Notes: generated by a model from the letters alone, not told the origin. DNA of 64,000 nt from UBA11090 sp035560555 (GCA_035560555.1 DATMZF010000017.1:30638-94637); one strand, 5' to 3'; positions 16,417 to 24,281 are shown, numbered from the stretch's first letter. Translations and numbers: made by a program.

Positions 16417-17874
16417 ATGGCATATGAAAACCTGCAGGAGTTTGTCTCGGCCCTCGAATCGGCGGGCGAGCTGAGACGCGTGAAGGTCGAGGTTGACCCC
16501 ATCCTCGAGATAACGGAAATCGCCGACAGGGTGATGCGCGACGGCGGCCCCGCCCTCCTTTTCGAAAAGGTGAAGGGATCGGAATGGCCCCTCCTCATCA
16601 ACGCGATGGGATCGGAATCGCGGATGGCCATGGCCCTCGGCGCCGAAAGCCTCGACGCCAAGTCGAAGGAAATCGAGGATCTCCTCGTCTGGGCCTGGAA
16701 GCAGGTCCGCGGCTTCTCCCTTTTCACCGCCATTCCCGGCGCCCTCCCCAAGCTCCCCATAGCGAAATCCCTCCTGCCCAAAAAGGTCGGCCGCCCTCTT
16801 TGCAGGCAGGTCATCGACGACGAGGCGGGCTTCGACAGCCTCCCCGTCCTCAAGTGCTGGCCGGGAGACGGGGGGCGCTTCTTCACCCTGCCCGTCGTCT
16901 GCACGATGGATCCGGAGACGGGCGCCCAGAACTGGGGCATGTACAGAATGCAGGTCTACGACGACAGGACGGCGGGAATGCACTGGCACCTCCACAAGGA
17001 CGGGGCGCATTTCTTCGAGAAATATAGAGCCCGAGGGGAGCGAATGCCGGTCGCGGTGACCCTCGGCTCGGATCCCGCGGTCACCTATTCCTCGACCGCC
17101 CCCCTGCCCGAAGGCATATGGGAGGCCATGTTCGCCGGGTTCCTGCGCGGAAAGAGCTGCGAGGTGACGAAGGCGAGCCTCTCGGACATACAGATTCCCG
17201 CCGACGCGGAATTTGTCCTCGAAGGCTACGTGGACCCGAAGGAGACGAGGCTCGAAGGCCCCTTCGGCGACCATACGGGCTTCTACTCCCTGCCCGACCA
17301 ATACCCCGTCTTCCACCTGGAACGCATGACGCGCAGGAAAAACCCGATATTCCCCGCCACCATCGTCGGCATTCCCCCCAAAGAAGACTGCTACATGGCG
17401 AAGGCCACGGAGCGGCTTTTCCTCCCCCTTTTAAGACAGCTCTGTCCCGAAATCACCGATTTCACGATGCCTCTCGAGGGCGTCTTCCACAACTGCGTCA
17501 TCGTCTCGATAAAGAAACGTTTCCCCGGCCATGCCCGCAAGGTCATGGATTTCATCTGGGGAATGGGCCAGATGATGTACACGAAGCTCATCGTCGTCGT
17601 CGACGACGACATCAGTCTGAAAAACCTCTCCCTCGTCGCGTGGAAGGTTTTCAATAACATCGACGCGGGACGCGACCTCGTGCTGTCTCAGGGCCCCTTG
17701 GACGCCCTCGACCATTCCTCGCCCCAGCCCCGCTTCGGCACGCGCCTCGGCGTCGACGCCACGAAAAAATGGCCGGAGGAAGGCCACGGCAGGGAATGGC
17801 CCGAACCCCTCGCCATGAGCCCGGACATCGTCCGGCGCGTGGACGCCCGGTGGAAAGACTATGGCATCGACTAA
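16417..17874 (+). CDS. ubiD: UbiD-family prenylated-FMN-dependent decarboxylase
   Basis: A 485-residue reversible decarboxylase of aromatic or alpha,beta-unsaturated acids. UbiD hallmarks are visible: LPVLKCWPGDGGRF near residue 145, NWGMYRMQ near 170, the catalytic RLEGPFGDHTGFY near residues 280-292 with the Glu/Asp pair, and a conserved C-terminal RFGTRLGVDATKKW. No ribosome site precedes the ATG, while TATACT lies only 10 bases upstream, so the message may be leaderless. It overlaps the ubiA gene by 14 bases and shares the cluster with ubiX, which makes its cofactor. The substrate is probably a hydroxy-aromatic quinone precursor, by context. Confidence 0.9.
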   Translation: MAYENLQEFVSALESAGELRRVKVEVDPILEITEIADRVMRDGGPALLFEKVKGSEWPLLINAMGSESRMAMALGAESLDAKSKEIEDLLVWAWKQVRGFSLFTAIPGALPKLPIAKSLLPKKVGRPLCRQVIDDEAGFDSLPVLKCWPGDGGRFFTLPVVCTMDPETGAQNWGMYRMQVYDDRTAGMHWHLHKDGAHFFEKYRARGERMPVAVTLGSDPAVTYSSTAPLPEGIWEAMFAGFLRGKSCEVTKASLSDIQIPADAEFVLEGYVDPKETRLEGPFGDHTGFYSLPDQYPVFHLERMTRRKNPIFPATIVGIPPKEDCYMAKATERLFLPLLRQLCPEITDFTMPLEGVFHNCVIVSIKKRFPGHARKVMDFIWGMGQMMYTKLIVVVDDDISLKNLSLVAWKVFNNIDAGRDLVLSQGPLDALDHSSPQPRFGTRLGVDATKKWPEEGHGREWPEPLAMSPDIVRRVDARWKDYGID

Positions 17875-18820
17875 GCCTTCAGCCGGCGGCCCAGGCAGCG
17901 ACCCGGACCAACGCCAAGACCGCGACTCGAAGCGGGCCACGAACCCGCGTTCAATCGGCGGTTTCGGCCGCCGGCTCGCCCTCGTGGGCGACGCGGTCAT
18001 GATTCGGCACACACTGTTTTCGCTTCCCTTCGCGGTCACGGCCGTGCTGCTCGAGACAGGTGGCCTCCCCCCCGCGGCCAAGCTCCTCTGGATCATCGTA
18101 GCCGCTTTCGGGGCGAGAAACGCCGCCAACGCCCTCAACAGGCTCGTCGACCACCGAATCGACGCCAAGAATCCGCGGACCGCCGGCCGGCACCTTCCCA
18201 AGGGAAAACTCTCCAGGAAGGAACTCTGGGCTTTCACCGCGGCCATGCTGGCCCTCCTCGTCCTCGGGGCGACCATGCTCAACCCCCTCTGCCTCGCCCT
18301 CCTCCCCGCCGCGGGTTTTCTCGTCGCGGGCTACTCCTATACCAAACGCTTCACCTGGCTCTGCCATTTCTGGCTGGGACTGACCTGTTCGGCCGCCACG
18401 ATGGGCGCCTTCCTGGGCGTTTCAGGAGCCTTTCATCTTCGTTACTTTCCCCTCGTGGCCGGCGTGGCCCTCTGGGTGGCTGGTTTCGATATTCTCTATG
18501 CCGTACAGGACATCGAGTTCGATCGAAGCGAAAAGCTCCACTCGGTCCCGGCACGTTTCGGCGCAAAAGGCGCGAGGATCATCGCCGCCGGATGCCATCT
18601 CCTCGCCGCGGGAGGATTGGCCAGCATTCTCCTGTTCTGGCCGGCGACCGGCGTCGTCACGGTCGTCACGCTTTTCGCCTGCGCTTCGCTCCTCGCGGCC
18701 GAACACGTCGTCGCGTTGGGCGGCACGGAAAAGCACGTGAAAATTGCGGCTTATGGAATCAACGAGATAATACCGCTTCTCTTTCTCTTCGGTGTTGCCC
18801 TCGATATATATCTGATATAG
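17861..18820 (+). CDS. ubiA: UbiA-family aromatic prenyltransferase
   Basis: A 319-residue integral membrane enzyme that attaches an isoprenoid chain to an aromatic acid. Two Asp-rich motifs are present: NRLVDHRID near residue 90 (NxxxDxxxD) and DIEFD near residue 219. There are about eight to nine membrane spans. The first 45 residues are polar and not conserved, so translation could begin further downstream. It overlaps ubiD by 14 bases and precedes ubiX, the trio used in both the ubiquinone and the futalosine menaquinone (MqnP/L/M-like) routes. Menaquinone synthesis is the more likely role in an anaerobe. Confidence 0.88.
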   Translation: MASTKPSAGGPGSDPDQRQDRDSKRATNPRSIGGFGRRLALVGDAVMIRHTLFSLPFAVTAVLLETGGLPPAAKLLWIIVAAFGARNAANALNRLVDHRIDAKNPRTAGRHLPKGKLSRKELWAFTAAMLALLVLGATMLNPLCLALLPAAGFLVAGYSYTKRFTWLCHFWLGLTCSAATMGAFLGVSGAFHLRYFPLVAGVALWVAGFDILYAVQDIEFDRSEKLHSVPARFGAKGARIIAAGCHLLAAGGLASILLFWPATGVVTVVTLFACASLLAAEHVVALGGTEKHVKIAAYGINEIIPLLFLFGVALDIYLI

Positions 18821-18831
18821 ACTAGATCCAG

Positions 18832-19431
18832 ATGGAACGTTATCTCGTCTGCGTCACCGGAGCCTCTGGTGCGCTGTATTCCCTCCGCCTCATCTCCGCG
18901 CTGGCGGCGAAAGGCGTCATTCTCCATCTGACCTGTTCCCCCTGGGGAGCGCGCGTAATCCTCGAGGAGACGGAACGGCCCCTCGGCTACTGGCTTGGCA
19001 AGATCAGGGCATCGGGCGGCCCCGGCAGATCGCCCGCCATCATAAAGCTTCATCCTTCCGACGACTTTTCCTCCCCCGTGGCATCGGGTTCCTTCAGATT
19101 GAACGGCACGGTGATCCTCCCCTGCTCGACGGGTACGCTCGGCAGCATAGCGTCGGGCGTATCGGCCAATCTGATCCATCGCGCGGGCAGCGTCGCGCTC
19201 AAGGAAGGCTGGCCTCTCATACTCGTCCCCCGGGAAACGCCGCTCTCCCTCGTCACCCTGAAAGCCTTCGTCTCCCTCAAGGAAGCGGGAGCGGTGATCA
19301 TGCCCGCCTGCCCCAGCTTCTACAGCAAGCCTCAGTCGATTGAACAGCTGGCCGACACTGTGATAAACAGAATCATGGATCGTCTCGGCGTTCCCGACGA
19401 AAGCGCGTACCGATGGAATGAGGCATTCTGA
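18832..19431 (+). CDS. ubiX: UbiX flavin prenyltransferase
   Basis: A 199-residue enzyme that joins dimethylallyl phosphate to FMN, making the prenylated flavin used by UbiD. It starts YLVCVTGASGALYS (FMN loop). It has PCSTGTLGSIASGVSANLI near residue 100, and LILVPRETPLS followed by ACPSFYSKP near residues 125-165, as in the family. The length matches typical UbiX (about 190-200 residues). It begins 11 bases after ubiA. The pairing with ubiD means the cluster supplies its own cofactor. Confidence 0.93.
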   Translation: MERYLVCVTGASGALYSLRLISALAAKGVILHLTCSPWGARVILEETERPLGYWLGKIRASGGPGRSPAIIKLHPSDDFSSPVASGSFRLNGTVILPCSTGTLGSIASGVSANLIHRAGSVALKEGWPLILVPRETPLSLVTLKAFVSLKEAGAVIMPACPSFYSKPQSIEQLADTVINRIMDRLGVPDESAYRWNEAF

Positions 19432-19445
19432 AAGGAGCTTCCATA

Positions 19446-20393
19446 ATGACAATGAAAAAATTCGCTTTTCTCGCGGCAGCCTTCCTGCTGCTCGCGGGGC
19501 TATCCGCGGCGCAGGCGCAAGCCCAGGCGCCAGCCTCCAAAAACGCCCTCAAGCTCGGGATTTTCGCCGATGCCGACTCCCTTCCCTTCATGCTCTGCGA
19601 AACCGAGAATCTCTTCGCCCAGGAAGGCGTCGACGTGCAGCTCATTCGCTTCCAGAGCGCCGTCGAGCGCGATTCGGCCTTCCAGGCGGGATCCGTCGAA
19701 GGAGTCATCTCGGATGTCCTCGCCGTGATGCTTTCGGTGCAGGGCGGCTTCCCCGTCAAGATCACCAGCCTCACGGACGGACGGTATGGAATAGCCGTCG
19801 CCCCGGGCCTCGCCGCGAACAGCCTCGCCGACCTCGCGGGCAAGCCCATCGGCATATCCAGCAACTCCGTCATCCACTATATGGTGGACAGTTTCATGGC
19901 CGCGGCCGGAGTCCCCGCCTCGGAGATAAACCTGATGCCGGTGCCCAAAATGCCTGTCCGCCTCGAAATGGTCCTGGCGGGGCAGACCGCCGGCGCCGGC
20001 ATGCCCGAACCCTTCCTGACGACGGCCAGAGTGCGGGGAGCCAAAATCATCGCCACCACCGACGACTACGGACTCGGCGCGGGCATCCTCGCCTTCTCCC
20101 AGAACGCCCTGGCTTCCAGGCTGGGGGAGATCGCCAGGCTCTACAGGGCCTACTGGAAGGCCGCCCAGAAAATAAACGCCGATCCCGACGCGTACCGCCC
20201 GCTCCTGGTGAAGAAGGCGGGTTTTTCGGAGGAAGCCGCCAAGGCCTTTATTTTCGTGGTGTACAAGAACCCCCGGCTTCCCTCCATGGGAGACCTGGAG
20301 CGCGCCGCCTCCTGGCTGACGGCCAAAGGCCTTCTAAAAAAGACGATCGATCCCGCCTCGCTCCTGGACAAGCGCCCCATAGAAGGATTCTGA
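19446..20393 (+). CDS. NMT1/TauA-type ABC transporter substrate-binding protein
   Basis: A 315-residue periplasmic protein with a signal peptide (FLAAAFLLLAGLSAAQA). It has the type-II fold pattern of the SsuA/TauA/ThiY group: FADADSLPF near residue 42, ENLFAQEGVDVQLIRF near 58-72, GVISDV near residue 95, then GKPIGISSNS near 140. AAGGAG lies 8 bases before the ATG. It directly follows ubiX and precedes the fused ATPase-permease, so it probably delivers the ligand to that protein. The ligand is unknown. The neighbouring prenylation genes hint at an aromatic compound. Confidence 0.82.
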   Translation: MTMKKFAFLAAAFLLLAGLSAAQAQAQAPASKNALKLGIFADADSLPFMLCETENLFAQEGVDVQLIRFQSAVERDSAFQAGSVEGVISDVLAVMLSVQGGFPVKITSLTDGRYGIAVAPGLAANSLADLAGKPIGISSNSVIHYMVDSFMAAAGVPASEINLMPVPKMPVRLEMVLAGQTAGAGMPEPFLTTARVRGAKIIATTDDYGLGAGILAFSQNALASRLGEIARLYRAYWKAAQKINADPDAYRPLLVKKAGFSEEAAKAFIFVVYKNPRLPSMGDLERAASWLTAKGLLKKTIDPASLLDKRPIEGF

Positions 20394-20402
20394 CCGCGGT
20401 CC

Positions 20403-22112
20403 ATGATGAATTACCCCATGGTCAAGCTCGATAAGGTCTCGTTTTCCTATCGGCTCAAGCAAAAAACCCTTCCCGTCCTGTCGGACATCAGCGTGAACTT
20501 CGAGCGCGGCTCCATAACGGCCATCGTCGGCCGCTCAGGCTGCGGCAAGACAAGCCTGCTGCGCGTCATCGCCGGGCTTTCCTCCCCTACCGAGGGCTGG
20601 GTGTCCGTGGGCGGCGAGGCGGGCGGCTCGATCAGGGCCAAGACGGCCCTCATCTTTCAGGACTACGGGCTTCTTCCCTGGGCGAGCGTCCAGGCCAACG
20701 CCGAACTGGGTTTGAGGACACAAGGTATCGCGTCGGCCGAGCGCCGGTCCAGAGTGGACCCCATACTCGCGGAGCTCGAGCTCCGGCCCTTCGCAAGGCT
20801 TTATCCGGCCAGACTGTCGGGAGGCATGAGACAACGCGTCGCCGTGGCGCGCGCCCTCGCGTCGGACAGCGACCTCCTCCTCTTGGACGAGCCCTTTTCC
20901 AGCCTCGACGCCCTCACGAGGGAGTCCCTGCAGGAAACCCTGCTCGAAACCCAGCGCAAACATGGCACGACGATAATTCTCGTCACCCACTCCATCGAGG
21001 AAGCGGCCTATCTAGCCGATACCATCTATATCCTGGACGGAAAGAATCCCTCCACCCTTTCGGCCCGCTTCGACACGGGACGAAGACAGGTCGCGACCGC
21101 TTCGGGGGAAGCGTCAAATCGCGCCGCCTTATCTTTTAAAAGCTTCGACGCACTCTCAAGGAGCTCGGCGGCGACGGAAAGGGCGACGGGAGCGGCCGCC
21201 TTTTCCTACAGGGAGAGCGATCATTATTTCTCGAATGTGGCCGCCCTTCGCCATCTCTTCACCAATCTTCCTCTCAAGGAAGGGGCGATCGAGCGAAAGG
21301 GCGAGGACGAGCGCGAGACCGATGCCGGAAGATCGCGGCCTCGCGCTGGAGCGCTGATTTCCGGCTTTCTCCTCAGGCTCGGCAAAATCGCCCTGGCCGC
21401 TTCGGTCCTAACCCTTCTGTGGGCAGGCCTCTCTTCCATTCTGGGAAAGCCCTTCCTGCCTTCTCCCCTCGTCGCCGCGCGGCGTTTTGGCGACGCGACG
21501 GCCGACGGGACGCTCTTCATCCACATAGGCGCTTCCCTGCGGCGCATTTTCCTCGCTTTGGCCATGGCGGGACCGCCAGCCTGGGCTCTCGGCCTGCTCT
21601 CGGGAAGGATAAAAGCCGCCGACGCGATTGCCTCGCCCCTCGTCTACTTTCTTCATCCCCTGCCCAAAGTGGCCTTTCTCCCGATACTGATGCTCTTCTT
21701 CGGGCTCGGGGACGCGTCGAAAGTCGCGCTCATGGGCATGGTCGTCTTCGGCCAGCTTTTCGTCGGCGGACGGGATTCGGCGAAAGCCATACCATTCTCC
21801 CTCATCGACACGGTCCGCTCCCTGGGTGTCCGCGGCGGCGGAGTGCTCCGCTACGCCATCCTGCCAGCCACCCTGCCCTCGCTTCTTTCCTCGCTGAGGA
21901 TCAGCCTCGGCACGGCCATCGCCGTGCTTTTTTTGTCGGAGACCTTCGCCTCGATGGACGGCCTCGGCTGGTACATCATGGATTCATGGTCCAGGGTGGA
22001 CTATCCCGACATGTACGCCGCCATCATCGCCCTCTCACTCGTCGGCCTCGCCCTCTACCTCGCCCTGGACGCGCTCGAAGCCTTCGCCCTCCGCTGGCGC
22101 GAAACGGACTGA
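20403..22112 (+). CDS. Fused SsuB-SsuC-type ABC transporter ATPase-permease
   Basis: One 569-residue chain joins two normally separate proteins. Residues 1-220 are the ATPase: Walker A GRSGCGKTS near 42, signature LSGGMRQRVAVARAL near 140, Walker B LLLLDEPFSSLD and H-loop VTHSIEEA. A polar linker of about 100 residues follows. Residues 310-569 form a six-span permease with an EAA-like loop (RSLGVRGGGVLRYAILPATLPS near residue 475). This is the TauBC/SsuBC/ThiXZ importer class. The single frame has no stop or frameshift sign. Fusion may fix stoichiometry. Substrate unknown. Confidence 0.88.
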   Translation: MMNYPMVKLDKVSFSYRLKQKTLPVLSDISVNFERGSITAIVGRSGCGKTSLLRVIAGLSSPTEGWVSVGGEAGGSIRAKTALIFQDYGLLPWASVQANAELGLRTQGIASAERRSRVDPILAELELRPFARLYPARLSGGMRQRVAVARALASDSDLLLLDEPFSSLDALTRESLQETLLETQRKHGTTIILVTHSIEEAAYLADTIYILDGKNPSTLSARFDTGRRQVATASGEASNRAALSFKSFDALSRSSAATERATGAAAFSYRESDHYFSNVAALRHLFTNLPLKEGAIERKGEDERETDAGRSRPRAGALISGFLLRLGKIALAASVLTLLWAGLSSILGKPFLPSPLVAARRFGDATADGTLFIHIGASLRRIFLALAMAGPPAWALGLLSGRIKAADAIASPLVYFLHPLPKVAFLPILMLFFGLGDASKVALMGMVVFGQLFVGGRDSAKAIPFSLIDTVRSLGVRGGGVLRYAILPATLPSLLSSLRISLGTAIAVLFLSETFASMDGLGWYIMDSWSRVDYPDMYAAIIALSLVGLALYLALDALEAFALRWRETD

Positions 22113-22404
22113 TTACTCCAGGCAAAAGACGAGTCTTCTCAACAAGTGTTTCATTTTAACACATATTGAAGAGTGATTTTAATACAGTCGTGCCCACGAG
22201 AAACAGAAAATGACCGACACCGACGAAATCGTGTCCATTCGGATGGAATGCGGCCAAGATATCGGCTTTCGAGCCGCCGCTCCGTCGATTCCAACCATGC
22301 GCCAGCTCGGGCCGGAACAGGGCTGTGTTTTATAACTTTTCATATTATATATAATTATGATATTATTATTGTTTTTAAAATATATTTCTATTATTTCTCA
22401 ACTT
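22113..22404. other. Gene-free region upstream of the Hsp20 promoter
   Basis: No supported gene. It contains GTGTT (22146-22150) and AACAC (22158-22162), an inverted repeat with a 7-base loop that could bind an activator. A strongly AT-rich stretch at about 22330-22400 would bend easily and could bind IHF or HU. Both would suit a sigma-54 promoter placed just downstream. Confidence 0.5.
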
Positions 22405-22420
22405 TGGCACGAATATTGCA
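22405..22420 (+). promoter_or_regulatory. Sigma-54 (RpoN) promoter for the Hsp20 gene
   Basis: TGGCACG (22405-22411), four bases AATA, then TTGCA (22416-22420). The GG and GC dinucleotides are 12 bases apart, as in the -24/-12 consensus TGGCACGNNNNTTGCW. Transcription would start near 22431, giving a leader of about 125 bases before the Hsp20 ATG. Confidence 0.8.
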
Positions 22421-22431
22421 TATTAGTATAT

Positions 22432-22555
22432 GGGCGCCAGAAAGGGCCCGGCCACAATGGGGCGGCGCATGAAGCTCAGGCTTCGGCGACCGCGGCTCGT
22501 AGAGCCGAAGCCCCATCCGGCGAAATCCGGAAATACCGGATAGTTGGAGGTTTTC
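22432..22555 (+). promoter_or_regulatory. Structured 5' leader of the Hsp20 gene
   Basis: The leader can form several hairpins: GGCTTCGGC with GCCGAAGCC, the competing CGGCTC with GAGCCG inside it, and ATCCGG with CCGGAT. The start codon itself sits in GTTTTCATGAAAAAC, where GTTTT and AAAAC can pair around ATG. Small heat-shock genes often carry RNA thermometers in such leaders; that function is not shown here. Confidence 0.35.
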
Positions 22556-22975
22556 ATGAAAAACTTAACCCTTTACGGAACGAACCCCTTCGATCTCATC
22601 GACCAGATGTTCTCCGGCGAAGACATGCTTTATCCCGAATTCAGGACTCCGGCCATCGACGTGCGCGACGAGGAGAAGCGCTATGTCATCGAAGCCGAGC
22701 TGCCCGGACTTTCCGAAAAAGATGTAAAACTGGAGCTCAAGAACAGCACGCTTTCCCTGTCCACCGCCAAGAGCGAGGAAAAGGGCGAAAAGAACGAAAA
22801 AGGCCGCTGGCTGAGAAGAGAACGAAGGGAATTCCAGTTCTCCCGCGCGTTTTCCCTTCCCGAGGACGTGGACGCCGAGAAGATCGAAGCGAAGTTCCGC
22901 GATGGTCTTTTGACCATTTCGCTCGAGAAAAAGCCCGAATCGGCACCTCGCCTCGTGCCCGTAAAAGTGGCGTAA
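22556..22975 (+). CDS. Small heat-shock protein, Hsp20/alpha-crystallin family
   Basis: A 139-residue ATP-independent holdase that binds unfolding proteins in the cytoplasm. The alpha-crystallin domain spans about residues 35-130, with VIEAELPGLSEKDVKLEL near 45-60, RREFQFSRAFSLPEDVD near 85-100 and the G-L motif in FRDGLLTISLEK near 115. The ATG at 22556 is chosen over an in-frame TTG 12 bases upstream because GGAGG sits five bases before it. A sigma-54 promoter lies upstream and a strong terminator downstream, so it is a single-gene unit. Confidence 0.92.
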   Translation: MKNLTLYGTNPFDLIDQMFSGEDMLYPEFRTPAIDVRDEEKRYVIEAELPGLSEKDVKLELKNSTLSLSTAKSEEKGEKNEKGRWLRRERREFQFSRAFSLPEDVDAEKIEAKFRDGLLTISLEKKPESAPRLVPVKVA

Positions 22976-22998
22976 GCATCCATAGCCCGATCCGGTCG

Positions 22999-23036
22999 AG
23001 GCCGCTAGCGAGACAATCGCTGGCGGCCTTTTTTTT
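22999..23036 (+). terminator. Rho-independent terminator of the Hsp20 gene
   Basis: Arms AGGCCGCTAGCGA (22999-23011) and TCGCTGGCGGCCT (23017-23029) pair over 13 bp with one G-U pair and a 5-base loop, followed by T-rich sequence to 23036. Confidence 0.92.
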
Positions 23037-23054
23037 GCCGGACGAAGCGCCACC

Positions 23055-23068
23055 GTAACATATGTTAC
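23055..23068. promoter_or_regulatory. GTAACATATGTTAC palindrome, probable Crp/Fnr-type operator
   Basis: A perfect 14-bp palindrome. A -10-like TATGCT lies at 23091-23096, so transcription would start near 23103. The palindrome centre (23061.5) would then be at -41.5, the classical class II position for Crp/Fnr activators. The downstream FrdX-like ferredoxin belongs to a family often controlled by HcpR, a Crp/Fnr-type nitrosative-stress regulator. Confidence 0.5.
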
Positions 23069-23145
23069 AGCGGCGCGCGACGTTTCGTCGTATGCTCTGA
23101 GTGAAGAGCGGCAGGGATCTACCGGTAGATCATAACGGGGGAAGA

Positions 23146-23988
23146 ATGACGAAACGAACGATAATAGAGATTGACCAAGGGCTATGCGACGGCTGCGGGG
23201 CATGCGAAACCGGATGCCCGGAAGGCGCCCTGAAAGTCATGAACGGAAAGGCAAGACTCGTCGGCGAAAGCCTCTGCGATGGTTTGGGCGCATGCGTCGG
23301 CCGATGCCCAGTGGACGCGATCCGTATAGTGGAGCGTGAGGCCGACGAATACGACGAGGTGGCCGTGCTGAGGGAAATGCTTCCCCAAGGTATAGGCGTC
23401 GTGAAGGAGCATTTCGCCCATCTCGATCGCCACGGCCAGGATCTTTACCTAGAGAGGGCTGTCTCATATCTTGTCTCCCATAAGGAGGCGATCCCCGAAG
23501 GGTTCGAGCGCTTCGGGCAGAAAAAGCCGGCCCCCGCCGCGCCGGCCCCGAAACATCCCGTCGGATCCAGCGGGAGAAAAGCCGAGGCATTCCCCGCCAA
23601 ACCTTCAGGGGTTTCGGCGCTCCGCAACTGGCCGATACAGCTTCACCTGGCAAATCCAAAAGCCCCTCATTTCGCGGACGCTGACATCGTCATCGCCGCC
23701 GACTGTACAGCCTTCGCGCTGGGCTCTTTCCACGCCGACATCATCGCGGACAAATCGCTCGTCATCGCGTGCCCGAAGCTGGATTCCGGAAAGGACGTCT
23801 ACCTCTCCAAGCTGGCCTCCATTCTGCGGCAAGCCGGCAGCGCGTCGGTCGTCATCATGGAAGTGCCTTGCTGTTCAGGCCTTGTCAGGCTCGCTCAGGA
23901 AGCGCGAGCCATGGCGGGAGCGAGCCAGCCGATACAGGTGCTCGTCGTGGGCATCGACGGGGGCTTCGTCGCGCAGAAAACGGTGTAG
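23146..23988 (+). CDS. 2[4Fe-4S] ferredoxin-domain protein, FrdX-like
   Basis: A 280-residue iron-sulfur protein. The N-terminal ferredoxin domain (residues 1-75) has CDGCGACETGC near residue 16 and a second set reading CDGLGACVGRC near 43, followed by PVDAIRIVEREADEYDE. The second motif and tail are typical of the FrdX proteins found with the hybrid-cluster protein gene hcp. The C-terminal half (about 150-280) has no clear motif beyond a possible VPCCSG Cys pair, so it may bind another cofactor. The ATG at 23146 follows GGGGGAAG and is preferred over the upstream frame. An operator-like palindrome lies 90 bases upstream. Confidence 0.8.
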   Translation: MTKRTIIEIDQGLCDGCGACETGCPEGALKVMNGKARLVGESLCDGLGACVGRCPVDAIRIVEREADEYDEVAVLREMLPQGIGVVKEHFAHLDRHGQDLYLERAVSYLVSHKEAIPEGFERFGQKKPAPAAPAPKHPVGSSGRKAEAFPAKPSGVSALRNWPIQLHLANPKAPHFADADIVIAADCTAFALGSFHADIIADKSLVIACPKLDSGKDVYLSKLASILRQAGSASVVIMEVPCCSGLVRLAQEARAMAGASQPIQVLVVGIDGGFVAQKTV

Positions 23989-24050
23989 GTTTCAAGGATG
24001 CGCGGAACTCCGCGTTCTGCACTATACGTAAAGCAATTACGGAGGAACTC

Positions 24051-24281
24051 ATGGCGGACAAATCATCCAGAAATCCGGGCAATGTCGCGGGAAAGTGGTA
24101 CGTGGATTCGACCTGCATCGGTTGCGGTCTGTGCAATGGTACGGCGCCCGACATCTTCTCGATGACCGACGATGGTTCGCGGGCTTTCGTGGCCAAGCAG
24201 CCCGTATCGGGCGGCGAAACGAAGCTGGCGGTCCAGGCGCTCGGCGATTGCCCCGTGGACGCCATCGGCAACGATGCCTAA
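24051..24281 (+). CDS. Small single-cluster ferredoxin
   Basis: A 76-residue cytoplasmic electron carrier with one [4Fe-4S] motif: CIGCGLC near residue 21 plus the distant Cys in GDCPVDAIG near residue 68. It resembles monocluster ferredoxins of anaerobes. GGAGGA lies just before the ATG at 24051, so the longer upstream frame is rejected. It follows the FrdX-like gene by about 60 bases on the same strand. It is a candidate partner for the pyruvate-type oxidoreductases of this organism, including the IorAB pair at 56-58 kb. Confidence 0.88.
   Translation: MADKSSRNPGNVAGKWYVDSTCIGCGLCNGTAPDIFSMTDDGSRAFVAKQPVSGGETKLAVQALGDCPVDAIGNDA

Noticed and set aside
22173..22472. 99-codon frame in the AT-rich region before Hsp20
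   Set aside because: Its product is low-complexity (Tyr/Ile/Phe runs) and it overlaps the sigma-54 promoter; no ribosome site.
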